In this document: one piece after another, positions 1 through 8,128 of the stretch
Numbering within the stretch: position 1 is the stretch's first letter
Layout of the letters: every line of letters begins with the position of its first letter
Assembly: GCA_964632995.1 (NCBI GenBank)
Contig: CAZWDL010000024.1
Span: forward strand, 7,188-71,187
Direction of reading: 5' to 3'
From: CAZWDL01 sp964632995
GTDB lineage: Bacteria; Bacteroidota; Bacteroidia; Chitinophagales; Saprospiraceae
DNA: 64,000 nt
Program-made: the position numbers and the translations under genes
Notes under the pieces: model-generated
What the model saw: the letters and a program-made list of their open reading frames with translations, nothing else
What the model was told of the DNA's origin: nothing
The model's database searches: none

Positions 1-12
1 CTACTTTTCTCG

Positions 13-55
13 CTGGAGAATATCGCTGGGCAGCGGTATTCTCCAGTTCCTTTTT
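13..55 (+). terminator. Probable intrinsic terminator at the window edge
   Basis: A hairpin with arms CTGGAGAATA (13-22) and TATTCTCCAG (37-46) contains an inner stem CGCTG/CAGCG and is followed by TTCCTTTTT. This is the form of a rho-independent terminator on the + strand, probably ending a gene that lies left of the window. The upstream gene is not visible. Confidence 0.7.
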
Positions 56-76
56 CAATGACCAATTGCACCACCT

Positions 77-601
77 ATGACCCTGCAGGATCTGTTTGAC
101 TACCTGGCGGAAAAACCCCTCTACATCCTTTTTTACTTCACCATCGTTCCGCTCATCGCGCTCATCGCCGGCTGGTTCGATCAGGATCGGGGGCACCACA
201 TACCGTGGAATTACACCTACGCCTTCCTCATCTACGCGGTGAGCGTACCGGGAATTTTCGCCCTCTCCTTTGACGTGTATATGTTTCTGTTTGAAAGACG
301 GAGCATCATGCAAACGGATGTCCTGCTCCAGGTCCTGCCCGTCGCTTCGATGATCTTTACCCTGCTGATCATCAGCCGGAATGTAGATCTCGACTACGTA
401 CCCGGCTTCGACCGGCTATCCGGCCTGCTGTTTATCATCGGCGCGGTCATCGCCCTCATGTGGATAATCGACCGTACGCGCATCATCGTGTTTTCTTACC
501 TGCGTTTCGAATATGTGCTTCTGATCTTCGCTGGTCTGCTGTTACTCGTTCGCTTCGGATGGTCGCGGATGTTCAGCTCCTCCTACCGCAGCCAGGGGTA
601 G
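77..601 (+). CDS. Conserved hypothetical membrane protein, about five TM helices
   Basis: 174 residues, mostly hydrophobic. Likely transmembrane segments lie near residues 15-33, 47-72, 82-100, 113-130 and 141-159, with short charged loops such as DQDRGHH at about 36-42. There is no signal peptide cleavage site and no catalytic motif, so it is probably an integral inner-membrane protein. It follows a terminator and no gene follows it on the same strand for more than 2 kb, so it seems to be transcribed alone. I do not recognise the family. Composition and steady GC-rich third positions support real coding. Confidence 0.75.
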   Translation: MTLQDLFDYLAEKPLYILFYFTIVPLIALIAGWFDQDRGHHIPWNYTYAFLIYAVSVPGIFALSFDVYMFLFERRSIMQTDVLLQVLPVASMIFTLLIISRNVDLDYVPGFDRLSGLLFIIGAVIALMWIIDRTRIIVFSYLRFEYVLLIFAGLLLLVRFGWSRMFSSSYRSQG

Positions 602-826
602 AGGATGCGGGATACTTGGATGGTTCGGGGTCGTTCCTCCATCTGGGTGAAGATCGGCTTTTTGTTTTCATCCGACCGTTCCGATGAGGAGAGGTAGAAG
701 TTCGGATTGCTCCTGCCATTGCCGGTTACCGGCTGTCTATGAGATCCCATTGCCTACTTCCGATCCCGGCAAAGGCTTCGCCTTATCAGAACCCTGACTG
801 CAGGCGTCAAGGCTTCCGCCTTCCGC

Positions 827-1285
827 TCACTGCGCTTCCTCCACCAGCTCCACGTCGTGCATGGCGTAGATCAGGCGGTTGACATCGGAGTCGTTGAGTT
901 CGAGGCGGCCCTTGATGACGATAGGCTCGGCGGTATACTTGATAGCTTCCACGGCGTACACCTCCATGACGGTCTCCGGGCCGGCGCCGCCGCAGAAAAA
1001 ACACATGTTGTAGGGAAAAGCGGAGAAGACAAATTCCTTATGGCTCTTATAGCCCTCGACAGGAATGATATATCCTTTGATCTCTATGGTCTTGCCGTCC
1101 AGCTTCTTCACGGCTTCACTAAATACCGGTACATCCACATCGAAGCCCATCAGCTCATCGTATTGCTTTTTAAAGGTGATTTTCGACAGCGTTTTCCAGT
1201 GGCTGGTCTGGCCGACCGCCTCCTGGGCAAGGGCAAAGGTGAGCAGTGCGGCTATGACGAGCATCAATTTTTTCATGGTGTTCAA
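827..1285 (-). CDS. Secreted DUF3299-like small protein
   Basis: 152 residues with a signal peptide (residues 1 to about 25, cleavage near VGQ-TS). The mature part carries a W-x-x-L start, the stretch LDGKTIEIKGYIIPVEG (about 62-78) and a pair of cysteines in CFFCGG (C95, C98). This pattern, W..L then GK.V.I.GY..P then C..C followed by an ETVMEVY strand, resembles DUF3299 periplasmic proteins with an OB-like fold, which often sit near metal or ABC export genes. The C-x-x-C may bind metal or form a disulfide. A start at residue 4 (MKKLM) is equally possible. The function is unknown. Confidence 0.75.
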   Translation of the reverse strand: MNTMKKLMLVIAALLTFALAQEAVGQTSHWKTLSKITFKKQYDELMGFDVDVPVFSEAVKKLDGKTIEIKGYIIPVEGYKSHKEFVFSAFPYNMCFFCGGAGPETVMEVYAVEAIKYTAEPIVIKGRLELNDSDVNRLIYAMHDVELVEEAQ

Positions 1286-1407
1286 TTTTGTATGGCTTTC
1301 CGCCTTAATATAAAGGTTGAATACAAATTTAACGTAATTAGTCGGGGATAAGGTTTTTAAGAGGGTGTTAAAGTGAGATGTAATTCGGGATGACTCTTGT
1401 TGAACAG

Positions 1408-2607
1408 TTATTGATTGAGAATCTTTTCCAATGTTTTTTCATCTACGGTCAACAAACCGTTTTTAGTGAGTCGGGGGGTGAGCTTTTTCCAGTGGGGGCC
1501 TTTTTTGAAGATCTCCCGGAACATGGGCAGGGCTTCCTCCAGCCGGCCGAGGTTAGCCAGATTGACGGCGTGCCAGTACTTCATCTCCAGGTTGTCGGGA
1601 AACATAGCCTCGGCAGCGGCGTATTCCTCCATGGCCTTTTCGATTTCCCCGTGCTCTACGGCCAGGTCCCCGGCATTCATGTGTTCGTAGGCGCGGTGTA
1701 CGTTGAGCAGCCGGCGCAGTTCTTTGAGTGGGGTTTCGTGATCGGCTATGCGCAGGTCCACCTTGCGATCCACCCAGGACTGGCCGCTGGATTCGGCGCC
1801 GACGACGAGAAGGGCGGCCGACTGCTTGCCCCGGATATCACCTCCTGCGGTCTGGGCGGCTTCCAGAGCGCGAAGCAGGCGTTCGGCCAGGGGCTGGCCT
1901 TCGGATTGCTCGAAGGCTTTAGCCATAGCGGGCCAGACGCCGGCGTTGTCCATCAGGTTGGCTTGTACCGAATAGCCCTCACCGGTCAGGTGGCCGGCGG
2001 CTTCAATGCAGTCCGATCCAGTGTGTGCCGCCACCCCTCCTGAGGCGTCGAGGATGGCCAGCTGCCGGAATTGGCGGCCTTCGTCCGCGGCGATCAAAAA
2101 ATCGAGAGCTTCCCGGGCGCTCTTACCTTCTTTCAACAACTCCAATCCGCCAGGCCCGAAAGCAGGGTTGACGAAAGACTGGGTGGCCACCACCCCGACA
2201 CCGGCCTCTCCCCAGGTGACGATCGTACCCACGGAAAACCAATGCGACTGCACCGCCACGCCCATATCGCCCGTCTCCAGATCGATAGCGACGATAGAGT
2301 AGGTGTGGGCCAGGGGCTCGTCGCCAAAGGCAGACTGACCACCGGCGATGAACGGAGCAGAAAGGAAGGCTAGAAAAGTTAGTAGATAAGGTGTATTCGG
2401 AATTAGACCAAAGCCTGTTCTTTTTAAAGGCCTTTGGCTGTTAGCTGTTGGCTGTTGGCTGGCCGGGCCAGCCGCTAAGGGCCAGGCGCCAACGGCTAAC
2501 AGCTTGGATCGAAGTTTCCTGAGGGTTTGGTTTTTAGTAAAACAGTTCTGGATCAATGTGGAGGGCTTACTCATGTTAATCTTCATTTTTAGCAGGAAAT
2601 ATAGCAA
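1408..2607 (-). CDS. DUF1028 (Ntn-hydrolase-like) secreted protein with helical C-terminal repeats
   Basis: The core HTYSIVAIDLETGDMGVAVQS through GGVAAHTG is the DUF1028 family, an uncharacterised Ntn-hydrolase-type fold often predicted to act on peptides or cell-wall material. The first ~230 residues of the mature protein form this domain. The C-terminal ~110 residues (VHRAYEHMNAGDLAVEHG onward, including a ..MFPDNLEMKYWHAVNLANLG.. helix pair) look like TPR-type repeats. A hydrophobic export signal (PYLLTFLAFLSAPFIAGGQS) starts only at about residue 72, after a strange N-terminus translated from a palindromic repeat (2436-2503). Position 2574 (MSKPST) is an alternative start, and no ATG lies between the repeat and the signal sequence, so the true start is unclear. 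Confidence 0.8.
   Translation of the reverse strand: MLYFLLKMKINMSKPSTLIQNCFTKNQTLRKLRSKLLAVGAWPLAAGPASQQPTANSQRPLKRTGFGLIPNTPYLLTFLAFLSAPFIAGGQSAFGDEPLAHTYSIVAIDLETGDMGVAVQSHWFSVGTIVTWGEAGVGVVATQSFVNPAFGPGGLELLKEGKSAREALDFLIAADEGRQFRQLAILDASGGVAAHTGSDCIEAAGHLTGEGYSVQANLMDNAGVWPAMAKAFEQSEGQPLAERLLRALEAAQTAGGDIRGKQSAALLVVGAESSGQSWVDRKVDLRIADHETPLKELRRLLNVHRAYEHMNAGDLAVEHGEIEKAMEEYAAAEAMFPDNLEMKYWHAVNLANLGRLEEALPMFREIFKKGPHWKKLTPRLTKNGLLTVDEKTLEKILNQ
2436..2503. repeat. Short-period inverted repeat inside the 5' end of the DUF1028 gene
   Basis: The left arm is GCTGTTA GCTGTTG GCTGTTG GCTGG, an 8-nt quasi-tandem word, and the right arm contains CCAGCCGCTAAGG and ends CCAACGGCTAACAGC, its imperfect reverse complement. 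The centre is GGCCGGGCC. It can fold into a long hairpin. On the minus strand it is read through in frame and gives a QQPTANSQRP-type peptide. It belongs to the same type of element as those at 10106, 22856, 24415, 47945, 48441 and 57276. Confidence 0.8.
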
Positions 2608-2908
2608 GATTCAGGCGATGTGATACAAATCATGGCGAAACTATGCTGACAATTGCAAGATGGGTTTTTCATGCTTTAGTCGCGAAGCAGAGCTTCGCGC
2701 TCCAGCCCTAAACGACCAACGCCCCGCCGCTCTTGCAGCGGGACGCTGTGCCGTCGTTTTGCCTGGATACTGATTAGCGGATTTTAATTTATAACAATCC
2801 GTAAAAAACCGGTGTAAATTCTTTTTTTCAATATTTTCCAAAAAAAAATTTGCATGGGGGCTTATTTTAATACCTTAACGTTTTATTAACTAAAGGTCAA
2901 GGATTACA
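2608..2908. other. Intergenic region with dispersed repeat copy (2691-2760), then AT-rich susC leader
   Basis: Positions 2691-2760 match 10020-10089 at about 65 of 70 bases (AGCTTCGCGCTCCAGCCCTA at the left end, GTGCCGTCGTTTT versus ATGCCGTCGTTTT at the right), so this is a dispersed intergenic repeat. Its inner part CGCCGCTCTTGCAGCGGGACG can form a small hairpin. From about 2790 to 2908 the DNA turns strongly AT-rich and must hold the promoter and leader of the susC gene. I could not fix a clear promoter motif. No gene is apparent. Confidence 0.7.
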
Positions 2909-3574
2909 ATGAAAGAACACCTAAAACCCCCGTACAGAAAGTGCTTCGCCTTGCTCTTTCTGATCTTTTGCTTTTTTTCGACCAGCTACGCTCAGGTCAG
3001 CGGAGTCGTTACAGACGCAGAGACCGGCGATCCGCTGATTGGCGCTTCCGTCCTGATTAAAGGCACTTCGACCGGCACGGTCACTGATTTTGATGGGACT
3101 TTTACAGTTGATGCGGAGCCTACCGATGTGCTCGTTATTTCCTACACCGGTTATTCCACCGTTGAAGAGCCGGTCAACAACCGCAGGCAGATCGAAGTGG
3201 CCCTGCAGTCAGGCCAATTGCTCGAAGAGGTGGTCGTCACCGGCTATACGGCTCAGAGCAAACGAGACATCACCGGAGCCGTCACCACGGTAGACACTGA
3301 GGAATTGCTGTCCATACCGGCGACCACTTTTTCCCAGCAATTACAGGGACGAGCTCCAGGGGTGAGCATCATCAACGATGCTACTCCCGGCGGCGCGGCG
3401 ACGGTCCGTATCCGCGGATACGGTACGGTTGGCAACAACAACCCGCTATATATCATTGACGGGGTGCCTTCCACCAACCAATCTACCCTGAACCCCAATG
3501 ATATCGAAACGCTGCAGGTGCTCAAGATGCATCCGCCGCTTCCATCTACGGATCACGGGCCGCTAACGGCGTGA
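2909..3574 (+). CDS. SusC/RagA TonB-linked outer membrane protein, N-terminal part (frameshifted)
   Basis: This is the start of a SusC-type TonB-dependent transporter. It has a signal peptide (residues 1-29, ending SYAQ), a carboxypeptidase-regulatory-like domain (VSGVVTDAETGDPLIGASV at about 31-49 to TVEEP), the TonB-box-like LEEVVVTGY (about 106-114), and the first part of the plug (QLQGRAPGVSI, VRIRGYGTVGNNNPLYIIDG). At codon 206 the reading frame breaks. The family motif LQVLKDASAASIYGSRAANG requires AAG-GAT, but the DNA at 3524-3528 reads AAGAT, so one G is missing and the frame runs to a false stop at 3574. The remainder continues in the frame of the next entry. Restoring the G gives one protein of about 1,065 residues. 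Confidence 0.9.
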   Translation: MKEHLKPPYRKCFALLFLIFCFFSTSYAQVSGVVTDAETGDPLIGASVLIKGTSTGTVTDFDGTFTVDAEPTDVLVISYTGYSTVEEPVNNRRQIEVALQSGQLLEEVVVTGYTAQSKRDITGAVTTVDTEELLSIPATTFSQQLQGRAPGVSIINDATPGGAATVRIRGYGTVGNNNPLYIIDGVPSTNQSTLNPNDIETLQVLKMHPPLPSTDHGPLTA

Positions 3575-6105
3575 TCATCATCACTACCAAAAAAGGGAAA
3601 TTAGGGAAGCCGAAAGTCTCCTATCAGGCCTACTACGGCTTGCAATCCGTAGCTGAGGACGTACAATCCCTTAACGCCCGCGAACTGGGGGAGTATCTCT
3701 ATCTCGCCGACCTTTACGCAGGCAAGACGCCTTCGCACGGTCAGTACACCTTCGGACCCAATGGCGAGGTGACCATTCCTAACTATGTGTTTCCAAGCGG
3801 CGCCAATTCGGTAGACGAGAGCCAGTACTCTCTGACCCCGGAAAACATCTACGCCATCACGGAATCGGCGGACACTTACTGGTGGGAAGAGGTTACCCAG
3901 AAGAATGCGTCCATCACGAACCACCAGCTGATGGCCACCGGGGCCAACGAAAGCGCTCGCTACGCATTCAGCCTCAACTATTTCTCTCAGGAATCTGTAG
4001 TTCGCTTCGTCAACTATGACCGCATCTCGATACGCGCTAATACGGAATTCTCGGCCATCGACAACCGGCTGAAGATCGGGGAGAACTTCACCGTCGCACT
4101 AGGCAATCGCAAGGGCGGTTTCGGTAATAACAATGAACAAAACGCCGTCTCCGGTTCCTACAAGCACCACCCGCTGCTCCCGGTATATCATATTGCAGGC
4201 AACTTTGCCGGCAGCCGGGGCGCCAACCTGGGAAACAACTTCAATCCCTATGCCACCCTGTCCCGCAATCAGGATGACCGCAGTTGGAACCTGCGCGCGT
4301 TCGGCAATGTCTTCGCCGACCTGGAAATTGTGAAAGGACTTAATGTCCGGACCAGCTTCGGCATCGACCTCAACGGCTTCCGCCGACGCGATATCGGCCG
4401 CCTTCAGCCGGAATACGTTGAAGGGAACTTCATCAACAGTTCCAGCGCGAGCACCAACTATAACTATCAGTGGGTATGGACCAATACTCTGAACTACAGC
4501 AAGACCTTCAATGATGTGCACGTATTTAATGCGAATATCGGTATAGAGGCGATCGAACAGTTCGGTGAGTATTTCAACGCCAGCCGGCAACGCTTTGCCT
4601 TCCAGACCACCGATATTATCAGCTATCTGGACCTGGGGGACGCCACGACCTCGACCAACAGCGGCAATATCATCACCGATTATTCCTTGTTCTCCCAGTT
4701 CGGCCAGTTCAATTACAGCTACAACGATAAATACCTGGTTCAGTTCACTATTCGGAACGATGCTTCCTCCCGCTTCAAAACGGCCTCCAACAACGCTATC
4801 TTCCCGGCTTTCAGCCTGGGCTGGCGATTGTCCGACGAGCCCTTCTTTCAGAATGCCCTTCCCTTCATCGGCCAGTTCAAACTGCGCTACGGTTGGGGAC
4901 AGACGGGGAACCAGGATATCGGGGATTACAATGCCTTCACTACTTATCGCTCCAATATTTTCAATGCCGGGTATCCGATTGACGGCAGCACCAGCAACCC
5001 CACGATCGGTTTCGACGCCGCCACCTTCGGCAATCCCAATGCAAAATGGGAAACGACGACTTCCAACAACCTGGGTTTCGACGCCGCCATGTTCAATAAC
5101 AAATTGGATATTGAATTCGATATTTGGAACCGCGTCACCACTGATATGCTCCTGCAGGTACCGATCACTTTCTCCGCAGGAGACGCCTCGGCTCCGGCCT
5201 TCAATGTAGGGCAGGTCACCAATAAAGGGATCGACATCGGCATCAACTGGTCCGACAGAATTGGAGATTTCCGCTACAGCATCGGTGGTAACCTTTCCAC
5301 TTACCGGAACAACATCGACGCCCTGAATACAGAGGATGCCCGGATCTTCGGCTACGGCTCCCGGGTACCGTCCATGACCGTTACCCAGGTGGGCTATCCG
5401 GTCTCTTCCTTCTTCGGTTTCAATGTGCTGGGTATCTTCCAGTCACAGGAAGAAGTGGAGAGCTGGCCCGAATACGGCGCTTACAATGCCCCCGGCAAGT
5501 TCAAGATCGAGGACGTCAACGGCGACAACCAGATCAATGATGACGACCGGACCATTATCGGCAACCCTCATCCGAACTTTACCTACGGTTTGAATTTCAA
5601 CATCGGGTACAAGAACTGGGACCTGACCATATTCGGTAACGGATCGCAGGGTAACGATATCTTCAACTACGTGCGATTCTTCGCCGACTTCAACTCCTTC
5701 CAGGGAAATCGCTCCAAGCGCGCCTTATACGACGCCTGGCAGCCGAGCAATCCCAACGCTCCTAAAAGCCAATGGGTAGCCTCTAACCCCGGTGCTACTT
5801 CGCCGATCATGGACGCCAACGACCAGATCAGCAGCCGGGTGTCGACTTACCTGATCGAGGACGGAAGCTATTTTCGCATCCGCAACATCCAGCTGACCTA
5901 CAATGTCCCGAACACCTTCGGCAACCGCGTCGGGCTGGCCGGCGGTCAGATCTACCTCCAGGGGCAAAACATGTTCACCTTCACGAAATACTCCGGGCTC
6001 AATCCGGAGATCCAGACGGGGGCCGACACCACCCTCGGTTTCGACGGCGGTTACATGCCCGTCTCCCGGACGATCACTCTGGGCTTAAATGTTAACTTCC
6101 AATAA
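3571..6105 (+). CDS. SusC/RagA TonB-linked outer membrane protein, rest of plug and beta-barrel
   Basis: This carries the remaining plug (VIIITTKKGK) and the ~22-strand barrel typical of SusC, which imports glycans or other oligomers with its lipoprotein lid SusD. Recognisable family blocks are FRLSDEPFF-like SLGWRLSDEPFF, LRYGWGQTGNQDIGDYN, GQVTNKGIDIGINW, GKFKIEDVNGDNQINDDDRTIIGNPHPNFTYG (split here by text) and the closing LGLNVNFQ. The true coding sequence reads in this frame from about 3527, immediately after the missing base. The end overlaps by 17 bases the open frame upstream of susD, so the two genes are co-transcribed. Confidence 0.9.
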   Translation: MIIITTKKGKLGKPKVSYQAYYGLQSVAEDVQSLNARELGEYLYLADLYAGKTPSHGQYTFGPNGEVTIPNYVFPSGANSVDESQYSLTPENIYAITESADTYWWEEVTQKNASITNHQLMATGANESARYAFSLNYFSQESVVRFVNYDRISIRANTEFSAIDNRLKIGENFTVALGNRKGGFGNNNEQNAVSGSYKHHPLLPVYHIAGNFAGSRGANLGNNFNPYATLSRNQDDRSWNLRAFGNVFADLEIVKGLNVRTSFGIDLNGFRRRDIGRLQPEYVEGNFINSSSASTNYNYQWVWTNTLNYSKTFNDVHVFNANIGIEAIEQFGEYFNASRQRFAFQTTDIISYLDLGDATTSTNSGNIITDYSLFSQFGQFNYSYNDKYLVQFTIRNDASSRFKTASNNAIFPAFSLGWRLSDEPFFQNALPFIGQFKLRYGWGQTGNQDIGDYNAFTTYRSNIFNAGYPIDGSTSNPTIGFDAATFGNPNAKWETTTSNNLGFDAAMFNNKLDIEFDIWNRVTTDMLLQVPITFSAGDASAPAFNVGQVTNKGIDIGINWSDRIGDFRYSIGGNLSTYRNNIDALNTEDARIFGYGSRVPSMTVTQVGYPVSSFFGFNVLGIFQSQEEVESWPEYGAYNAPGKFKIEDVNGDNQINDDDRTIIGNPHPNFTYGLNFNIGYKNWDLTIFGNGSQGNDIFNYVRFFADFNSFQGNRSKRALYDAWQPSNPNAPKSQWVASNPGATSPIMDANDQISSRVSTYLIEDGSYFRIRNIQLTYNVPNTFGNRVGLAGGQIYLQGQNMFTFTKYSGLNPEIQTGADTTLGFDGGYMPVSRTITLGLNVNFQ

Positions 6106-6121
6106 AAAAATCAATAGTACA

Positions 6122-7864
6122 ATGAACTGTATAAAATTATCAATCGCACTGGCTTTGTGCATTTTTCTTGCCGGCTGTGGTGATGAATTTCTGAGTAAAA
6201 ACCCGCAGGCGCAGTTTAGTACGGTAGCCCTGCAAACACCGGAAGGAGTGGAAGGCATTCTGCTGGGCGCCTACGCAATGGTCGATGGTACCGGCCTGAA
6301 CGGCCAGGCGCCCTGGGAAAACGACATCCACAATTGGGTGTTCGGCGGTATTGCTTCCGACAACGCGCTAAAAGGTACTGATGCTGGTGATCAACCCGAG
6401 CAGTCCTTTATCGAAGCTTACGATTTCAACTCTTTTAACAACCATATCCGAAACAAGTGGCGAGGTGTCTATAAGGGCATTGCCCGCTGCAACGACGCCA
6501 TCGTGGCGGCCAAGGCCGTGGAGGAGTTCAATGAAGCCCGTCGCGAGCAGATCATCGCCGAAGCGACCTTCCTGCGGGGGCTCTTCCACTTCGAAGCACA
6601 GAAAATGTGGAAATTTCCCACGTACATCGATGATTCGGTTTACGACATCAATAACGTAGAAAGCACCAAAGTGCCCAACACCGGAAAGATCTGGGATCAG
6701 ATCGAAGAGGATTTCGCTGAAGCAGCAAGCGTCCTTCCCGAAGAGCAGTCGCTAGTCGGCCGGCCCACCAGCTGGGCCGCCAAGGCTTTCCTGGCCAAAG
6801 CCAAGATGTACCAGGGCTGGGATGAGAACGGCAACGCTAACACGACCAAGTTGCAGGAAGCCAAAACACTGCTCGATGAGATCATGAACTCCAATAAATT
6901 CTCCTTGGTGCCCAGGTACTCAGAGAACTTTTTGGTCAGCACCAGAAACAATGCCGAGTCGATATGGGAAGTGCAGTTTGCCATCAACAGCGCCACCGGC
7001 GATGCGGCAAACCAGGGCATTGGTCTGGCCCACCCCTACATCGCTCCTTGGGGCTGCTGCGGCTTCTATCAGGCGCCGCAAAACCTGGTCAACGCCTTCA
7101 AGACCGATGACAACGGCCTTCCTCTGCTCAATACCTTCAACGACAGCGATGTGACCTGGGAAACGGAATACACCGGCCCGCTCGACCCGCGTCTCGACCA
7201 TACTGTCGGCCGCCCGGGTATTTTGTACAAGGGTTTCCAGATCCACGGTACGGACTTCATCCGCGACCTGTCGTACGCCGGTCCTTATTCTTCCATGAAG
7301 CACGTCGGTGAACCGGAGTCCTTCGGCGTCGGCGGCTGGGGTAACCTCACGGCCAACAACTACCGCATCATGCGCTACTCCATGATCATCCTCTGGCTAG
7401 CGGAAGCCGAAGTGGAACTGGGCAACCTCGAGCGCGCCCGCGAACTGGTCAATATGATCCGCGAGCGCGCCCAAAATTCCGAGGATTTTGTTCCCAAGGC
7501 CATACAGGGCGAGGACAGCCGCCAGAGCTATACCATCGTGGAAGGAGAGCCCGCGGCCAACTATCAGGTCGGCCTGTACACCGATGCCTGGACCAACCAG
7601 GCAACCGCCAGAGAGGCCGTACGCTTTGAGAGCCGCCTGGAATTCGCCATGGAAGGCCACCGCTTCTTCGACCTGCAACGCTGGGGTGTGCAGGCCGAAG
7701 TGCTGAACGCCTACCTGGAAAGTGAATCCAGGTACCGGGTCTACCTGCAGGGCAAGTCCTTCACTAAAGGCAAGAACGAATTTTACCCGATCCCGATCGA
7801 GGCGATCGACCGCTCGTCCAAAGACGGAAAGCCCACTTTGACCCAGGATCCGGCCTATAACTAA
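6122..7864 (+). CDS. SusD/RagB family nutrient-binding outer membrane lipoprotein
   Basis: About 580 residues. The chosen ATG at 6122 gives a clean lipoprotein signal MNCIKLSIALALCIFLAGC with lipid attachment at C19; the open frame extends 11 codons further up into susC, which is unlikely to be used. The typical SusD opening DEFLSKNPQ, the TPR-like helices with EQIIAEATFLRGLFHFEAQKMW-type sequence, and the ending EFYPIPIEAIDRS..PTLTQDPAYN are all present. Family role: a lid that captures glycan or other oligomeric ligand at the cell surface for SusC. It lies 16 bases after susC, with a strong terminator 27 bases after its stop, so the operon is susC-susD. Confidence 0.93.
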   Translation: MNCIKLSIALALCIFLAGCGDEFLSKNPQAQFSTVALQTPEGVEGILLGAYAMVDGTGLNGQAPWENDIHNWVFGGIASDNALKGTDAGDQPEQSFIEAYDFNSFNNHIRNKWRGVYKGIARCNDAIVAAKAVEEFNEARREQIIAEATFLRGLFHFEAQKMWKFPTYIDDSVYDINNVESTKVPNTGKIWDQIEEDFAEAASVLPEEQSLVGRPTSWAAKAFLAKAKMYQGWDENGNANTTKLQEAKTLLDEIMNSNKFSLVPRYSENFLVSTRNNAESIWEVQFAINSATGDAANQGIGLAHPYIAPWGCCGFYQAPQNLVNAFKTDDNGLPLLNTFNDSDVTWETEYTGPLDPRLDHTVGRPGILYKGFQIHGTDFIRDLSYAGPYSSMKHVGEPESFGVGGWGNLTANNYRIMRYSMIILWLAEAEVELGNLERARELVNMIRERAQNSEDFVPKAIQGEDSRQSYTIVEGEPAANYQVGLYTDAWTNQATAREAVRFESRLEFAMEGHRFFDLQRWGVQAEVLNAYLESESRYRVYLQGKSFTKGKNEFYPIPIEAIDRSSKDGKPTLTQDPAYN

Positions 7865-7890
7865 TACCCAGAAGACAAGTACGTCTAATG

Positions 7891-7922
7891 AAGCCCTGAC
7901 GAACTGTTCGTCAGGGCTTTTT
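7891..7922 (+). terminator. Intrinsic terminator of the susCD operon
   Basis: A perfect stem AGCCCTGACGAAC / GTTCGTCAGGGCT with a very short loop is followed by TTTTTC. It lies 27 bases after the susD stop, separating susCD from the downstream lipoprotein gene, which therefore needs its own promoter in 7923-8128. Confidence 0.92.
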
Positions 7923-8128
7923 CATAACTTTTCAGCTGTGGGTTAGCGTCGTTTAGCGATTGTGATCTTACTCCGGATTATTAAGGGATTAATCTACTGC
8001 GAAGCCAAATTGCCTGCCATTCTTGCGGTTGGTCGTCTCTAACTAACGCCGGATGTAAGTCCAGGGCCTTTTGTAATTATATCTACTCAGCCACTTGAGA
8101 ACTCCTTGGTAAAACTATAAACAACCCA

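Noticed and set aside
2641..2841. 66-codon minus-strand frame
   Set aside because: It is a translation of the 70-bp dispersed repeat and AT-rich leader, not a protein.
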